Shown: piece after piece, positions 12,922-21,347 of the stretch
Layout of the letters: each line of letters begins with the position of its first letter
How positions within the stretch are numbered: the first letter of the stretch is position 1
From: Paenibacillus brasilensis
GTDB lineage: Bacteria > Bacillota > Bacilli > Paenibacillales > Paenibacillaceae
Length of the DNA: 64,000 nt
Assembly (NCBI RefSeq): GCF_009363115.1
Contig: NZ_CP045298.1
Location: forward strand, 2,397,501 to 2,461,500
Direction: 5' to 3'
Position numbers and translations under genes: made by a program
The notes under the pieces: generated by a model
What the model was told of the DNA's origin: nothing
What the model saw: only the letters and a program-made list of their open reading frames with translations
The model's database searches: none

Positions 12922-12950
12922 TTGACAATACTATACACTTGGTATGTATT
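12922..12950 (+). promoter_or_regulatory. sensor kinase promoter candidate
   Basis: A consensus -35 TTGACA (12922-12927) with TGTATT (12945-12950) 17 bp further on. It begins 35 bp after the last DnaA box and lies about 110 bp before the kinase start. The -10 is only a 4/6 match. Confidence 0.4.
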
Positions 12951-13059
12951 TATGTATATCCGGGAAATGTAAATGCTGGTATCACGGGCGTTATTACGGT
13001 ATCATTGAGTTAGCAATTGCCAGTAATCGCCAGCATACGGCAAGAGGTGAGAATTTAGT

Positions 13060-15336
13060 GTGTCGATAAAAATCAGAATAACGATTATTTTGTCGGGGTC
13101 AGTCCTGTTTATCCTTTTATTAAATATCGCACTTAATTATTACACGACCCACGAAAATCTAAGAAGTGACAGTGAAACTAAAATGGTTCTGACGGCTAAA
13201 ATCATCGGAGGAGCCATCGAACAAACTCGGCATAGCTGGGAGGCGGTTGACAAACAGCTCGGATACAATCTGTGGCTTTCTGCCACGTTGGCTGCCAATC
13301 AACTAGATCCTGACATCCAAAAAATTCAGCAGAAACAGCTTCAACAGATGGCCACACTCCATAGGGATATTAACATTTCCTTGATGATTCGCGATGGGGA
13401 GGGGTATAGGGTTGTCAAATCCTCCAATCCCAAAGAATTAACGTCTTCCGATCCATTGAATGGGCATTGGAAAAATGCAGTCGACCAATTGTATGAGCAT
13501 GGACAGGCTAGAATGGCGCAAGGACAGAACTTGGACCATTTTTGGACCGGATCGTTTGACTACACAGGTTTAGACGCCTCACATATTAATAAATGGGGAT
13601 TTTATTATGACCAAAAACGTAACTACTTAATTCGAATTTCCTTTCAGGATACTTCAGTGCAAGATTTCGAATCCATCCTAAGCCCTGATGAGATCGTAAA
13701 GCAGACTCAGCAAGTGGATTATCGCATTATGGAGATTACAGGAATTAACCCTGCAACCTTTGGTGGTGCTACGATGGACAAGAACGGGAACGATTGGAAA
13801 TACTACTATATGTACAATAAACCGATCCAATTCGGCACGTATCAACTCACTAGAGTGCAGGAGGATCGTTTGGCTGTGTCCAGAGCTATTCTCTCAGGGG
13901 AGAGTATTGTACAAGATTGTTATATTAAAGGCCAGCGGGTTCTCGTCAGTTACATACCTTTTTATCCAGCTAACCGTGAAGCCTATGTTATCCGTATTGT
14001 TATGAATTATGATACGATCACCTCTGTTATTTCTAAACAATTGATTAGTTTAATTGCCATTTCCATTGTCCTCTTGGAGGTTGTCATTATTGGCAGCTAC
14101 GTGCTAGCCAGTCTGTTCATCCGTCCCATTCAGTCCATTCTGGAGAAGGTGAACGAGATGGCCGATGGACAATTTGATACACGGCTAGAGATTAAGGGTG
14201 GTCATGAGCTTGCACGGCTGGGTGAGCGGATCAACGCGATGGCCTACAACCTGGGTATGTATACACGGAGACTCGAACAGATGTATGAGGAGAATCGTTC
14301 TGTAAAGGAGCATCTGGAATCGATTATTAATCAGACAGCGGATGCGATTCTTGTGACCGATCAGGACGATCGTGTCGTTCGGGTTAATCATGCTTTTGAA
14401 GCTTTATACGGCTGGACCAAGAAGGAATTGGTTGGACGTAAGCTGGAATTTGTACCTCCACAGCAACAGGAGGAGTATGAATTGCAGAAAGAAAGCCTCC
14501 TTCAGGGTGAAAGCGTCGTGTCCATTGAGACCCTTAGAATGCGCAAGGATGGAAGTACAGTAGAGATTAGTATGAGCACGTCGCCCATTATGGATGAGGG
14601 AGGCGAAATTTTGGGATTTATCAGCGTTTCGCGTGATATTACAGGGCGCAACCGGATGGAGGAACTGCTGCGCAGATCTGAGAAACTGACGACAGTAGGA
14701 CAACTGGCGGCAGGCGTGGCGCACGAGATTCGTAATCCGCTGACCACGCTGCGTGGTTTTCTCCAGCTGCAGCAGCAAAATCAAGTGCTAAATTTGAAGC
14801 ACAACGATATTATGATGTCTGAACTGGATCGTATTAATTTGATCGTTGGCGAGTTTTTAATATTGGCGAAGCCACAGGCCGTACATTTTCAGAAAAAAGA
14901 TGTTCGATATATTGTGAGTGATGTCATTTCGTTGCTTGATAGTCAGGCGCATCTGCTGGGTATTGTGTTTAACCTTCAGGTCACAGAGAAGCCTGCTCTT
15001 GTATACGCTGAAGAAAATCAGTTAAAACAGGTATTCATTAATTTACTTAAAAATAGTATGGAAGCTATGAGTAAAGGCGGTATGATCACGATTCGTTTGT
15101 TCTTGGAGGGAGAAAACGTTAAAATCTTCATACGGGATCAGGGGACAGGGATTCCCGCAGAAATGCTGTCCAAGCTGGGCGAGCCTTTTTTCACCAACAA
15201 AGAAACAGGTACAGGACTCGGACTTATGGTCAGTCAGCGTATTATACAGAGTCATAAAGGCACACTGGATATTGAAAGCACAGAGGGCGAGGGAACGACA
15301 GCCCTTGTACAGCTTCCGATTGCCAAGTCTGAGTAA
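13060..15336 (+). CDS. membrane PAS sensor histidine kinase, sporulation-kinase type
   Basis: A 758-aa kinase that should autophosphorylate on His555. Order of parts: membrane segment (about 8-28), large extracytoplasmic sensor region (about 30-325), second membrane segment (about 330-355), HAMP (about 355-410), PAS with PAC (about 415-535), HisKA with VAHEIRNPLTTLRGF, then HATPase_c with NLLKNSMEAM, DQGTGI and GTGLGL. This C-terminal arrangement is that of KinA-E kinases feeding the Spo0F/Spo0A phosphorelay. No response regulator gene adjoins it, so it is an orphan. spo0F lies 43 kb away in this window. The start is GTG 13060 behind AGAGGTGAG. DnaA boxes lie upstream. Its ligand and partner are inferred, not shown. 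Confidence 0.93.
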   Translation: MSIKIRITIILSGSVLFILLLNIALNYYTTHENLRSDSETKMVLTAKIIGGAIEQTRHSWEAVDKQLGYNLWLSATLAANQLDPDIQKIQQKQLQQMATLHRDINISLMIRDGEGYRVVKSSNPKELTSSDPLNGHWKNAVDQLYEHGQARMAQGQNLDHFWTGSFDYTGLDASHINKWGFYYDQKRNYLIRISFQDTSVQDFESILSPDEIVKQTQQVDYRIMEITGINPATFGGATMDKNGNDWKYYYMYNKPIQFGTYQLTRVQEDRLAVSRAILSGESIVQDCYIKGQRVLVSYIPFYPANREAYVIRIVMNYDTITSVISKQLISLIAISIVLLEVVIIGSYVLASLFIRPIQSILEKVNEMADGQFDTRLEIKGGHELARLGERINAMAYNLGMYTRRLEQMYEENRSVKEHLESIINQTADAILVTDQDDRVVRVNHAFEALYGWTKKELVGRKLEFVPPQQQEEYELQKESLLQGESVVSIETLRMRKDGSTVEISMSTSPIMDEGGEILGFISVSRDITGRNRMEELLRRSEKLTTVGQLAAGVAHEIRNPLTTLRGFLQLQQQNQVLNLKHNDIMMSELDRINLIVGEFLILAKPQAVHFQKKDVRYIVSDVISLLDSQAHLLGIVFNLQVTEKPALVYAEENQLKQVFINLLKNSMEAMSKGGMITIRLFLEGENVKIFIRDQGTGIPAEMLSKLGEPFFTNKETGTGLGLMVSQRIIQSHKGTLDIESTEGEGTTALVQLPIAKSE

Positions 15337-15387
15337 CGATACAGGACGCAGGAGGAAACGTGATAGTAGAAATGGAGGGTACACAGG

Positions 15388-16089
15388 TTGCGCATTAACA
15401 AGTTTATCAGCGAAACCGGCTTTTGCTCGCGTCGTGAGGCGGACAAGCTGGTAGAGAGCGGCCGCGTGACGATTAACGGTGAAGTTGCAGTGCTGGGCAG
15501 TCAAGCGGAGGAAGGCGATGATGTTCGCGTGAACGGCAAGCCACTGCGCGAGAAGTCCAATCATGTATATATTGCACTGAACAAGCCGGTGGGAATAACC
15601 AGCACAACAGAAAGTCATATTAGAGGCAATATTGTTGATTTTGTGGGGCACCCGCAGCGGATATTCCCAATCGGACGTCTGGATAAGGATTCAGAAGGTC
15701 TCATTTTACTTACCAATGATGGAGACATTGTGAATAGGATTTTACGGGCAGAGGGCAAGCATGAGAAGGAATATATCGTTACGGTGGATCGTCCCGTCAC
15801 ATTATCTTTTGTGCAGGGGATGTCCAGTGGTGTGAAAATACTCGGCCAGCGGACACTGCCCTGTGAGGTGACGCGTGTATCAGAGCATGTATTCCGTATT
15901 ATTCTGACGGAAGGGAAAAATCGTCAAATTCGGCGGATGTGTGCGGCTTTCGGCTATGAAGTCCAAAAGCTGCAGCGCCTGCGGATTATGAATATTCGGT
16001 TGGGATCGCTCCAGAAAGGCGCCTGGCGTGACCTCACAGAGGCTGAAAAGCAGGAGCTTGGCCAGATGCTCGATTATACGCTTAGCTAA
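15388..16089 (+). CDS. RluF/RsuA-family 23S rRNA pseudouridine synthase
   Basis: Isomerises a uridine in rRNA to pseudouridine. The 233-aa protein has an N-terminal S4 RNA-binding domain (about residues 1-60) and the catalytic signature GRLDKDSEGLILLTNDGD with the essential aspartate, then the KNRQIRRMC motif. The sequence fits the RluF branch (23S U2604) better than RluB, but this is judged by eye. The start is TTG 15388 after GGAGGG at 15374-15379, with no other suitable codon. It follows the kinase gene after 51 bp and may share its transcript. Confidence 0.88.
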   Translation: MRINKFISETGFCSRREADKLVESGRVTINGEVAVLGSQAEEGDDVRVNGKPLREKSNHVYIALNKPVGITSTTESHIRGNIVDFVGHPQRIFPIGRLDKDSEGLILLTNDGDIVNRILRAEGKHEKEYIVTVDRPVTLSFVQGMSSGVKILGQRTLPCEVTRVSEHVFRIILTEGKNRQIRRMCAAFGYEVQKLQRLRIMNIRLGSLQKGAWRDLTEAEKQELGQMLDYTLS

Positions 16090-16164
16090 GCCAGAGGGGC
16101 TTCTCATGGCCTACAGATCATGATCGTCGTATAGGACAGGGCAGCTACAGGAATCGCTAAACCA

Positions 16165-16202
16165 AAAGGCACCAGCTGCATTTAAAATGCGGCGGTGCCT
16201 TT
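16165..16202. terminator. bidirectional terminator between rluF-like gene and motB
   Basis: aaaggcacc / ggtgccttt outer stem with an inner gctgcat / atgcggc stem. A and T tracts flank it on both sides, suiting the convergent genes. Confidence 0.85.
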
Positions 16203-16223
16203 GCTCATATAACATATGCATGA

Positions 16224-17051
16224 TCAACCTTCACTCGCACTTGAGGTAGGGCTAATAACTTGTGTACCGTTCTGATATTTGCGGAGAACGGAAATCTCAA
16301 CACGGCGGTTTTTAGCGCGTCCTTGTCCATCTTGATTGCTGGCTATTGGACGATACTCGCCATAACCGATAGATACAAACTTGGTTGGATCAAGCTGCTG
16401 ATTGAGCAGCAATATCCGCAAGAAATTGAGTGAGCGCTTGGCGCTCAAGTCAAAGTTGGACGGAAACTGGCTGTTGGAGATGGGCACATTATCTGTATGA
16501 CCCGATACGATAACATCATAGCCAGGAAATTGCTGCAGCATGCCGGAAATGGACTTAGCCAGCTTTCTCGCCTCCGGCTTTACTTCGGCCTGTCCTGATG
16601 CAAACAAAGCATTATCGCTAATTGTGATCATCAGCTGAGATTGGTTCAGTTTGGTATTCAGCAGAGTAGTCAGGCCGTTATTTTGAATGTATTGATCCAT
16701 TTGCTTTTTAAGCTTTTTCAAATCTTCTTCTTCCCGCTGGGCAAGCTGTTTTTGCAATTCAGAAGTAGAAGTAGCTTTAGATTTTACGGGTTGGGTTACC
16801 TGTTCTTTATTTTTCCCCATATCCATCGATTGTGACGACGGGTTAGCAGCCGATTGATCCAGTATGCCGGTACCACCGTTAAAGGCTGCAGTCAAGGATT
16901 GAGCCATCGTTTCGAATTTTTTGGCATCAAGCGAGCTCATACCGAATAAGACGATGAATAATGCGAGCAGAAGGGTCATCAAGTCGGAATATGGCAACAG
17001 CCAGCTTTCGTCTGCATGTTCTTCATGCGGTTCATGTCTTTTTTTACTCAC
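16224..17051 (-). CDS. motB: flagellar stator protein MotB
   Basis: Couples proton flow through the MotA4-5/MotB2 stator to flagellar rotation and anchors it to peptidoglycan. The single membrane segment PYSDLMTLLLALFIVLF contains the proton-carrying aspartate. The C-terminal OmpA-like domain has SGHTDNVP and the NRRVEI peptidoglycan-binding motif. GTG 17051 is preferred because an AGAAGG site sits about 8-12 nt upstream and the result MSKKRHEPHEEH matches MotB N termini; ATG 17063 has no spaced ribosome site. It overlaps the motA stop by 8 nt, implying translational coupling. Confidence 0.93.
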   Translation of the reverse strand: MSKKRHEPHEEHADESWLLPYSDLMTLLLALFIVLFGMSSLDAKKFETMAQSLTAAFNGGTGILDQSAANPSSQSMDMGKNKEQVTQPVKSKATSTSELQKQLAQREEEDLKKLKKQMDQYIQNNGLTTLLNTKLNQSQLMITISDNALFASGQAEVKPEARKLAKSISGMLQQFPGYDVIVSGHTDNVPISNSQFPSNFDLSAKRSLNFLRILLLNQQLDPTKFVSIGYGEYRPIASNQDGQGRAKNRRVEISVLRKYQNGTQVISPTSSASEG

Positions 17052-17838
17052 TGGAGTCGCCATCCTTCTGGGCCATACTAGCGCGTTCGGTAGGAGTTAA
17101 GAAGATCGCCAGCTTTTGGCTTATGGCAATAGTCGAGATGCCCGATTGAATCGAAAGCAAGCCTTCGACCATCATCAGCTTCAATTCAACCTCTTTTTTG
17201 GAAAGTCGTTTCAGTTTATTTGACATCGGATGCCAAAGGACATAACCGGTAAAAATACCAAGCAACGTTGCAATAAAGGCTGCAGCGATGGCGTGAGACA
17301 GTTTTTCCATGTTACTAAGGTCGGCCAAGGCCGCAATCAGACCTACGACCGCACCGAGTACCCCCAGAGTAGGAGCGTACATCCCGGCTTGGGAGAAAAT
17401 CAGCGCGCCGGCGCGATGTCTGTCTTCGGTAGCGTTAATGTCTTCCATTAGCACATCGCGTACGAATTCCTGATCATTACCATCAATGATCATACGCATA
17501 CCTGTACGCATAAAGGGATCGTCGATCTCTTCGACCTTGGATTCCAGCGCGAGCAGACCTTCACGACGGGTAATCGATGCCCAATCGGTAAACGTGCTGA
17601 TGAGCTCCTTGCGATCCAGCAGTTTCTGCTGGGTGAAAATAATTTTAAACAGCTTAGGTACCCGTTTAAGTTCTTCCATCGGAAAAGCCATGAATATACT
17701 CGCTGACGTTCCGACAAAAATAATCATGTAAGCAGCGGGATTGTTGACCAAGTTGACGACTGGCGCGCCCTTTAGGATCATCCCGACGACCAGTGACACA
17801 ATCCCGAGCACAAGTCCAATAATGGTTGAAATTTGCAT
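17044..17838 (-). CDS. motA: flagellar stator protein MotA
   Basis: Four-helix stator subunit that contacts the rotor through its cytoplasmic loop. The 264-aa protein starts MQISTIIGLVLG at ATG 17838 behind GAGGTG; the frame extends further upstream but without a start signal. The membrane helices 1-2 are near the N terminus. The large charged loop (about residues 70-150) and helices 3-4 (PTLGVLGAVVGLIAAL... and AAFIATLLGIFTGYV) carry the conserved prolines. Cotranscribed with motB. Confidence 0.94.
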   Translation of the reverse strand: MQISTIIGLVLGIVSLVVGMILKGAPVVNLVNNPAAYMIIFVGTSASIFMAFPMEELKRVPKLFKIIFTQQKLLDRKELISTFTDWASITRREGLLALESKVEEIDDPFMRTGMRMIIDGNDQEFVRDVLMEDINATEDRHRAGALIFSQAGMYAPTLGVLGAVVGLIAALADLSNMEKLSHAIAAAFIATLLGIFTGYVLWHPMSNKLKRLSKKEVELKLMMVEGLLSIQSGISTIAISQKLAIFLTPTERASMAQKDGDSSE

Positions 17839-17933
17839 GATACACCTCATCCATGAGAATAGATTTTGAATCCTTTCATGCCGCCGGGGTCGTCCATGCC
17901 CCAAGCGCGTCATTACAAGACGGATTATAGTAT

Positions 17934-17961
17934 TTATCGACAAAACTCTCTTTTTTGTTAA
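17934..17961 (-). promoter_or_regulatory. possible sigma-D promoter of motAB
   Basis: Read on the minus strand, TTAA, then 16 nt, then GTCGATAA. The sigma-D consensus is TAAA-N15-GCCGATAT, so this is an imperfect match about 95 bp before motA. It is plausible because motAB belongs to the sigma-D regulon in Bacillus. Confidence 0.35.
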
Positions 17962-18025
17962 GTGTGAATTTCCGGTATAATAAGGTGACTATGTAATGAA
18001 TGGCGGAAGAATTGGAGGAAAAGGC

Positions 18026-18319
18026 ATGGGAGTGAAGCATGGGCGGGAGTATGAACAAATTTTGAACGAATTGACAGAGGCTGTAGGCCGCATTCCAGAC
18101 AGCTATGAATTTTTCGAAATGGAAGCAGAGGACTGGGACAGGCTGGACCCGGTGGGACGTCAGGAGGTCAACGAGGCGTTGGCGGAGGATCTGTTTTATG
18201 CACTGGGCACAGAGCCTGTAATTACTGTAGGCAGCGGCGTTGTGATCTATGAGTCAGAGCAGCATCGGATTTATGTTCTCATTGGAGAAGAGGAGCTAAC
18301 GTCGGTCCCTTTAATTTGA
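18026..18319 (+). CDS. hypothetical protein, 97 aa
   Basis: I do not recognise this small acidic cytosolic protein. It contains helical segments (about residues 5-55) and a C-terminal beta hairpin (VITVGSGVVIYESEQHRIYVLIG). ATG 18026 is chosen because TGGAGG at 18013-18018 sits 7 nt upstream; the frame itself is open from 17996. A TATAAT lies about 50 bp before the start. The next gene, a pterin dehydratase, begins 114 bp later. Confidence 0.75.
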   Translation: MGVKHGREYEQILNELTEAVGRIPDSYEFFEMEAEDWDRLDPVGRQEVNEALAEDLFYALGTEPVITVGSGVVIYESEQHRIYVLIGEEELTSVPLI

Positions 18320-18433
18320 GGGCCGTCTTATGGATTTATCAGCGGGGCCGTGGTAATATGTACACCACTATATCGTAGTTTTAGCCGTACAAGCGGCTGA
18401 AAGGCTTCCGTATAAATGGAGAGGAGTCGTAAC

Positions 18434-18733
18434 ATGCCTTTTACACAAGAAGAGATTGAAGCACATCTGAAGAAACTGGAGGGCTGGGAGCTGGAGGAAG
18501 GACGTTGGATCGTTCGAAAATATAATTTTTCCAGTTTTATGAAAGGGATTGCATTTGTAGATGAAGTTGCCGCTATATCTGAGGCATTCAATCATCATCC
18601 TTTTATTACGATTGATTACAAGACCGTGACTTTACGTTTGACCTCATGGGATGATGGCGGTATTATGGCCGTGGATATTAAGGAAGCCCAACAATATAAT
18701 GAAGCTTTTGAGAAAATGCGCAGCAGTCATTAA
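18434..18733 (+). CDS. 4a-hydroxytetrahydrobiopterin dehydratase
   Basis: Dehydrates 4a-carbinolamine pterins produced by aromatic amino acid hydroxylases; some bacterial members act in other pterin pathways. The 99-aa protein matches the PCD/DCoH family, with the NHHP motif, the buried tyrosine and the trailing DDGGI segment (usually THxxGG). ATG 18434 follows GGAGAGGAG. No phenylalanine hydroxylase gene is in this window, so its partner is unknown. Confidence 0.88.
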   Translation: MPFTQEEIEAHLKKLEGWELEEGRWIVRKYNFSSFMKGIAFVDEVAAISEAFNHHPFITIDYKTVTLRLTSWDDGGIMAVDIKEAQQYNEAFEKMRSSH

Positions 18734-18755
18734 GTGTGTAATGATCTGCTGTATG

Positions 18756-18814
18756 ATGATAAAGGCGCCTTCGCTATACAACAGAGAGTTGTATGCCGAA
18801 GGCGCTTTTATCAT
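18756..18814. terminator. long bidirectional terminator
   Basis: A near-perfect stem of more than 25 bp (atgataaaggcgccttc... paired with ...gaaggcgcttttatcat) around the loop agaga. It terminates the dehydratase gene on the plus strand. It also touches the stop codon of the convergent acetyltransferase gene. Confidence 0.92.
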
Positions 18815-19317
18815 AGAACCCGGCTCTGGTGGTCGGGATGATATACCATACAATGAAACGGCTTTTTGCCATCGGGAGTCTGTCGTTCATAGGTATCTGT
18901 AATCTTAAACCCGGCTGCCTTATAGGCCCGGATGGCGCGCCCATTCCAGGTGAGCACCTCCAGATCAATTTCGTTCTGCGGATTGCGCCGTCTGGCTTCC
19001 TCAGCAATCGCTCGGACAAAATCGGAGCCTCTGCCTTGTCCGCATCTGTCGGGATGCATTCCAAGACCCAGCCGGGTTACACCAACCATCGGGAAATATT
19101 GCGCAAATCCCGTCAGCTTGCTCTCCTCATCCAGTACGGCAACATATTGCTCTTGCCGAAGTGTGGGATTTCCAAATTCGACTTCCAGCGCCTTCATTTG
19201 TTCCCAGGGTAGCCAGCCGTAGATATTGTAGGGTGGATCATAGCGCCATTCACAGATCGCAGCCGCCTGATGCTCGTCCATCGGTACGACCCGGAAGTTT
19301 GATATTGAGGCAGGCAT
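18811..19317 (-). CDS. GNAT-family N-acetyltransferase
   Basis: A 168-aa acetyltransferase with the acetyl-CoA loop DRCGQGRGSDFV, followed by the ARRRNPQNEIDLEV beta strand and the NGRAIRAYKAAGF motif typical of GNAT enzymes. The N-terminal YDPPYNIY segment is a common feature of a GNAT subgroup in Bacilli. ATG 19317 lies 9 nt after AAAGGAGG. The substrate is unknown. The stop codon overlaps the arm of the terminator shared with the preceding gene. Confidence 0.88.
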   Translation of the reverse strand: MPASISNFRVVPMDEHQAAAICEWRYDPPYNIYGWLPWEQMKALEVEFGNPTLRQEQYVAVLDEESKLTGFAQYFPMVGVTRLGLGMHPDRCGQGRGSDFVRAIAEEARRRNPQNEIDLEVLTWNGRAIRAYKAAGFKITDTYERQTPDGKKPFHCMVYHPDHQSRVL

Positions 19318-19552
19318 ATATTAGACATCCTCCTTTTACAGGTGCTTAAATTATTAACAACAGATTGTAGACAAGCTACAAAGGAATGGCAAGCGTGTTT
19401 ATTTTTTCTCCAAGTCGGGTATACATTCAGTAAGAAGGTATTGCTGTTCATATGCTTCCCCTCATGACGGTAAAACCGACGATGTTCGCCAAAATTGAAA
19501 CCTTTTGAGGTGTCATTTCGTCAGTAATAATACCATTTGCTGATGTTGGGGA
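19318..19552. other. intergenic region without visible feature
   Basis: Apart from the ribosome site of the acetyltransferase at its left end and a weak AT-rich stretch that could hold its promoter, I see no gene, repeat or RNA structure here. Confidence 0.5.
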
Positions 19553-19595
19553 CATAAAAAACCGCAATTCGATTCCGGCCAGAATCAAATTGCGG
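19553..19595 (-). terminator. terminator of the NlpC/P60 gene
   Basis: ccgcaattcgattc / gaatcaaattgcgg stem-loop. On the minus strand a run of six T follows it, 26 bp past the stop codon. Confidence 0.9.
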
Positions 19596-19620
19596 CTAAG
19601 GTTAGCTTGCTGTGCGTCAG

Positions 19621-20121
19621 TTATTCTACGTTATCGTCATCAGGAATTTCAGAAGCTACGGCGTGGTAATCGTCTGTGCTCATAATTCTTTTTGCACCGA
19701 CAAAACGGTTAGCGTAATAATTTTCGTTCAGTGAGCTAACTACTACACCACGTGAAGACGAGGAGTGGGCAAATTTCCCTTCACCTACGAAGATACCTAC
19801 ATGGGAAATGCCTCTCCCTGTGGTGTTAAAGAACACCAGATCCCCAGGTCTCATTTCATCGGGGGATACGGAAGATCCCATTTTGAATTGTGATCCAGAT
19901 TGATGCGGCAATTTAATTCCCAGTTTGTTAAATACATACATTGTGAAGCCGGAGCAATCGAACCCTTCGAGTGTAGTGCCTCCGCTTCTGTAGCTTGTTC
20001 CTTTGGCATCCTGGATGATCTGGTCCATCTTAGAGTCTGCGTATGCACTGCCTCCGCCGAATGTAAAAGATGTAAAGGCAATGGCAAGACCCATAGCTGC
20101 GATCGTTAGCTTCTTCTTCAA
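19621..20121 (-). CDS. secreted NlpC/P60 cell-wall endopeptidase
   Basis: Likely cleaves the gamma-D-Glu-diaminopimelate bond in peptidoglycan stem peptides. A signal peptide (about residues 1-28, ending SAYA) leads into one NlpC/P60 domain. The catalytic cysteine is in FDCSGF (near residue 56), the histidine in SHVGIF, and a third polar residue in KFAHSS. No separate wall-binding domain is present, and the C terminus is acidic (PDDDNVE). The start is TTG 20121 with GGAAGGGG about 10 nt upstream. A c-di-AMP riboswitch occupies the leader, so expression should fall when c-di-AMP is high, as for other wall hydrolases. Confidence 0.93.
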   Translation of the reverse strand: MKKKLTIAAMGLAIAFTSFTFGGGSAYADSKMDQIIQDAKGTSYRSGGTTLEGFDCSGFTMYVFNKLGIKLPHQSGSQFKMGSSVSPDEMRPGDLVFFNTTGRGISHVGIFVGEGKFAHSSSSRGVVVSSLNENYYANRFVGAKRIMSTDDYHAVASEIPDDDNVE

Positions 20122-20139
20122 AAAAAATATACCCCTTCC

Positions 20140-20283
20140 AATGCCTGCGAGGTTAGCTTAAGGATTCGGTAGAAGGTTCCCCTATGACCACTCTGTTGCG
20201 AGATCAATTCACCCAAACTGGTTCCCCCGCTTCCTAGGTGCCAGGAATTAGGCTTAACTTATGATGTGCACCTTGGAGAGCAG
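20140..20283 (-). promoter_or_regulatory. c-di-AMP riboswitch (ydaO/yuaA)
   Basis: Read on the minus strand, the leader contains the diagnostic blocks of this class in order: ttaagcctaattcc, gcgggggaacca, ttgggtgaatt, ggggaacctt, ccgaatcc, and agctaacctcgcaggc. The last block lies about 20 nt before the start codon of the wall hydrolase gene, next to its ribosome site. c-di-AMP binding to this class normally turns the downstream gene off; targets elsewhere include wall hydrolases and potassium or osmolyte transport. Outer boundaries are approximate. Confidence 0.93.
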
Positions 20284-20413
20284 TATTCACGATAACGAGC
20301 TTTTGAGATAAAAGTTACAATAAAGATTACAAAGTTGTTACTATCAGTTCACTGCGATTATTGTAACAAAGTCGGCTGGTTTTGGCAAATGTTTCATCAC
20401 AAAAAGCTACAAA

Positions 20414-20447
20414 AAAATCTGCTCCTGATACCTCAGGAACAGATTTT
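20414..20447 (-). terminator. terminator of the membrane protein/M1 peptidase operon
   Basis: aaaatctgctcctga / tcaggaacagatttt stem with a 3-nt loop. It has a T-run on the minus strand, 62 bp past the stop codon at 20509. Confidence 0.88.
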
Positions 20448-20508
20448 GTTAAAAGTATTCAGTTAGGTGCCGTTTGCACAGGGATAAGAAGTAGTTTGTC
20501 AACAGAGC

Positions 20509-21336
20509 TCAGCCTCTGCCGGAAATATCGGAATGCCACAGCCGGTATTGCGAGCTGATGTGCCACAGCCTGACCAGACTGGTAACAAAATGATACGATT
20601 GCTGGAGAATAAGTGCCAGTATCCCCGTCCAAATCAGCGCCACGGTGCCGAATAGAGCGAAGACAAGCAGCACACCAGCGCCCAGCAGAAGTGATATGCC
20701 AACAGCCGGGAGGATCTGGCGAAAAAAGGTAAGCAGGGACGAGAGTATAGCGTGACCCCCGACGGTGCCCAGCTGCATGTACAGGATGCACTGCCGGATG
20801 AACCAGCCGTAGGCAATCCATCCGATGGCGTAGGGCAGCATCTGCAACAGGTAAGAGGGAGATTGCAGTGCTCCTGCTACAATAGGATAGAGTCTCGGTA
20901 CCAGCCAGAATGCGGGCAGAAGCAATAGTCCCAGCTCGATGATGTAATAAAGCAGCGATGATAAGCCATGGCGTTTCATCCCACGGAAGAAGGACAGGCT
21001 TTGCGGCTCGGTTGCATGGGTATGCAGACTTTGGTATATCCCGGCTCTAATGAAGGGAGTGATCAGCATACGCAGCACCGTCGCCCCCAGCAGTACCCAC
21101 AAGTAGATATGCACTTCCCGGTTGTCCATCAGGGCAATCTGGCTCTCCATCCAGAACAAGGTCTGGCCCAACTCGTTGTGCCCCTGATCGGGATAACGCA
21201 GCAGCAGCGGGATAACGGCGGATTGCACCAGCCGGTAGAGGAATACTCCCCACAGCAGCCGATACAGAAACAGAATAATGACAATATAAAATTGTATGCG
21301 CACAAGCGCCCAGCCTTCCTTTATAACCGTCCGCAT
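20509..21336 (-). CDS. integral membrane protein of unknown function, 275 aa
   Basis: The sequence predicts about six membrane helices: 15-35, 75-95, 125-150, 155-175, 185-210 and 215-240. Short loops separate them and no catalytic motif is obvious. I do not recognise the family. It starts 11 bp after the stop of the M1 peptidase gene and shares its terminator, so the pair forms an operon. A role with the membrane-bound peptidase is possible but unproven. Confidence 0.82.
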   Translation of the reverse strand: MRTVIKEGWALVRIQFYIVIILFLYRLLWGVFLYRLVQSAVIPLLLRYPDQGHNELGQTLFWMESQIALMDNREVHIYLWVLLGATVLRMLITPFIRAGIYQSLHTHATEPQSLSFFRGMKRHGLSSLLYYIIELGLLLLPAFWLVPRLYPIVAGALQSPSYLLQMLPYAIGWIAYGWFIRQCILYMQLGTVGGHAILSSLLTFFRQILPAVGISLLLGAGVLLVFALFGTVALIWTGILALILQQSYHFVTSLVRLWHISSQYRLWHSDISGRG

Positions 21337-21347
21337 CTATAGACACC

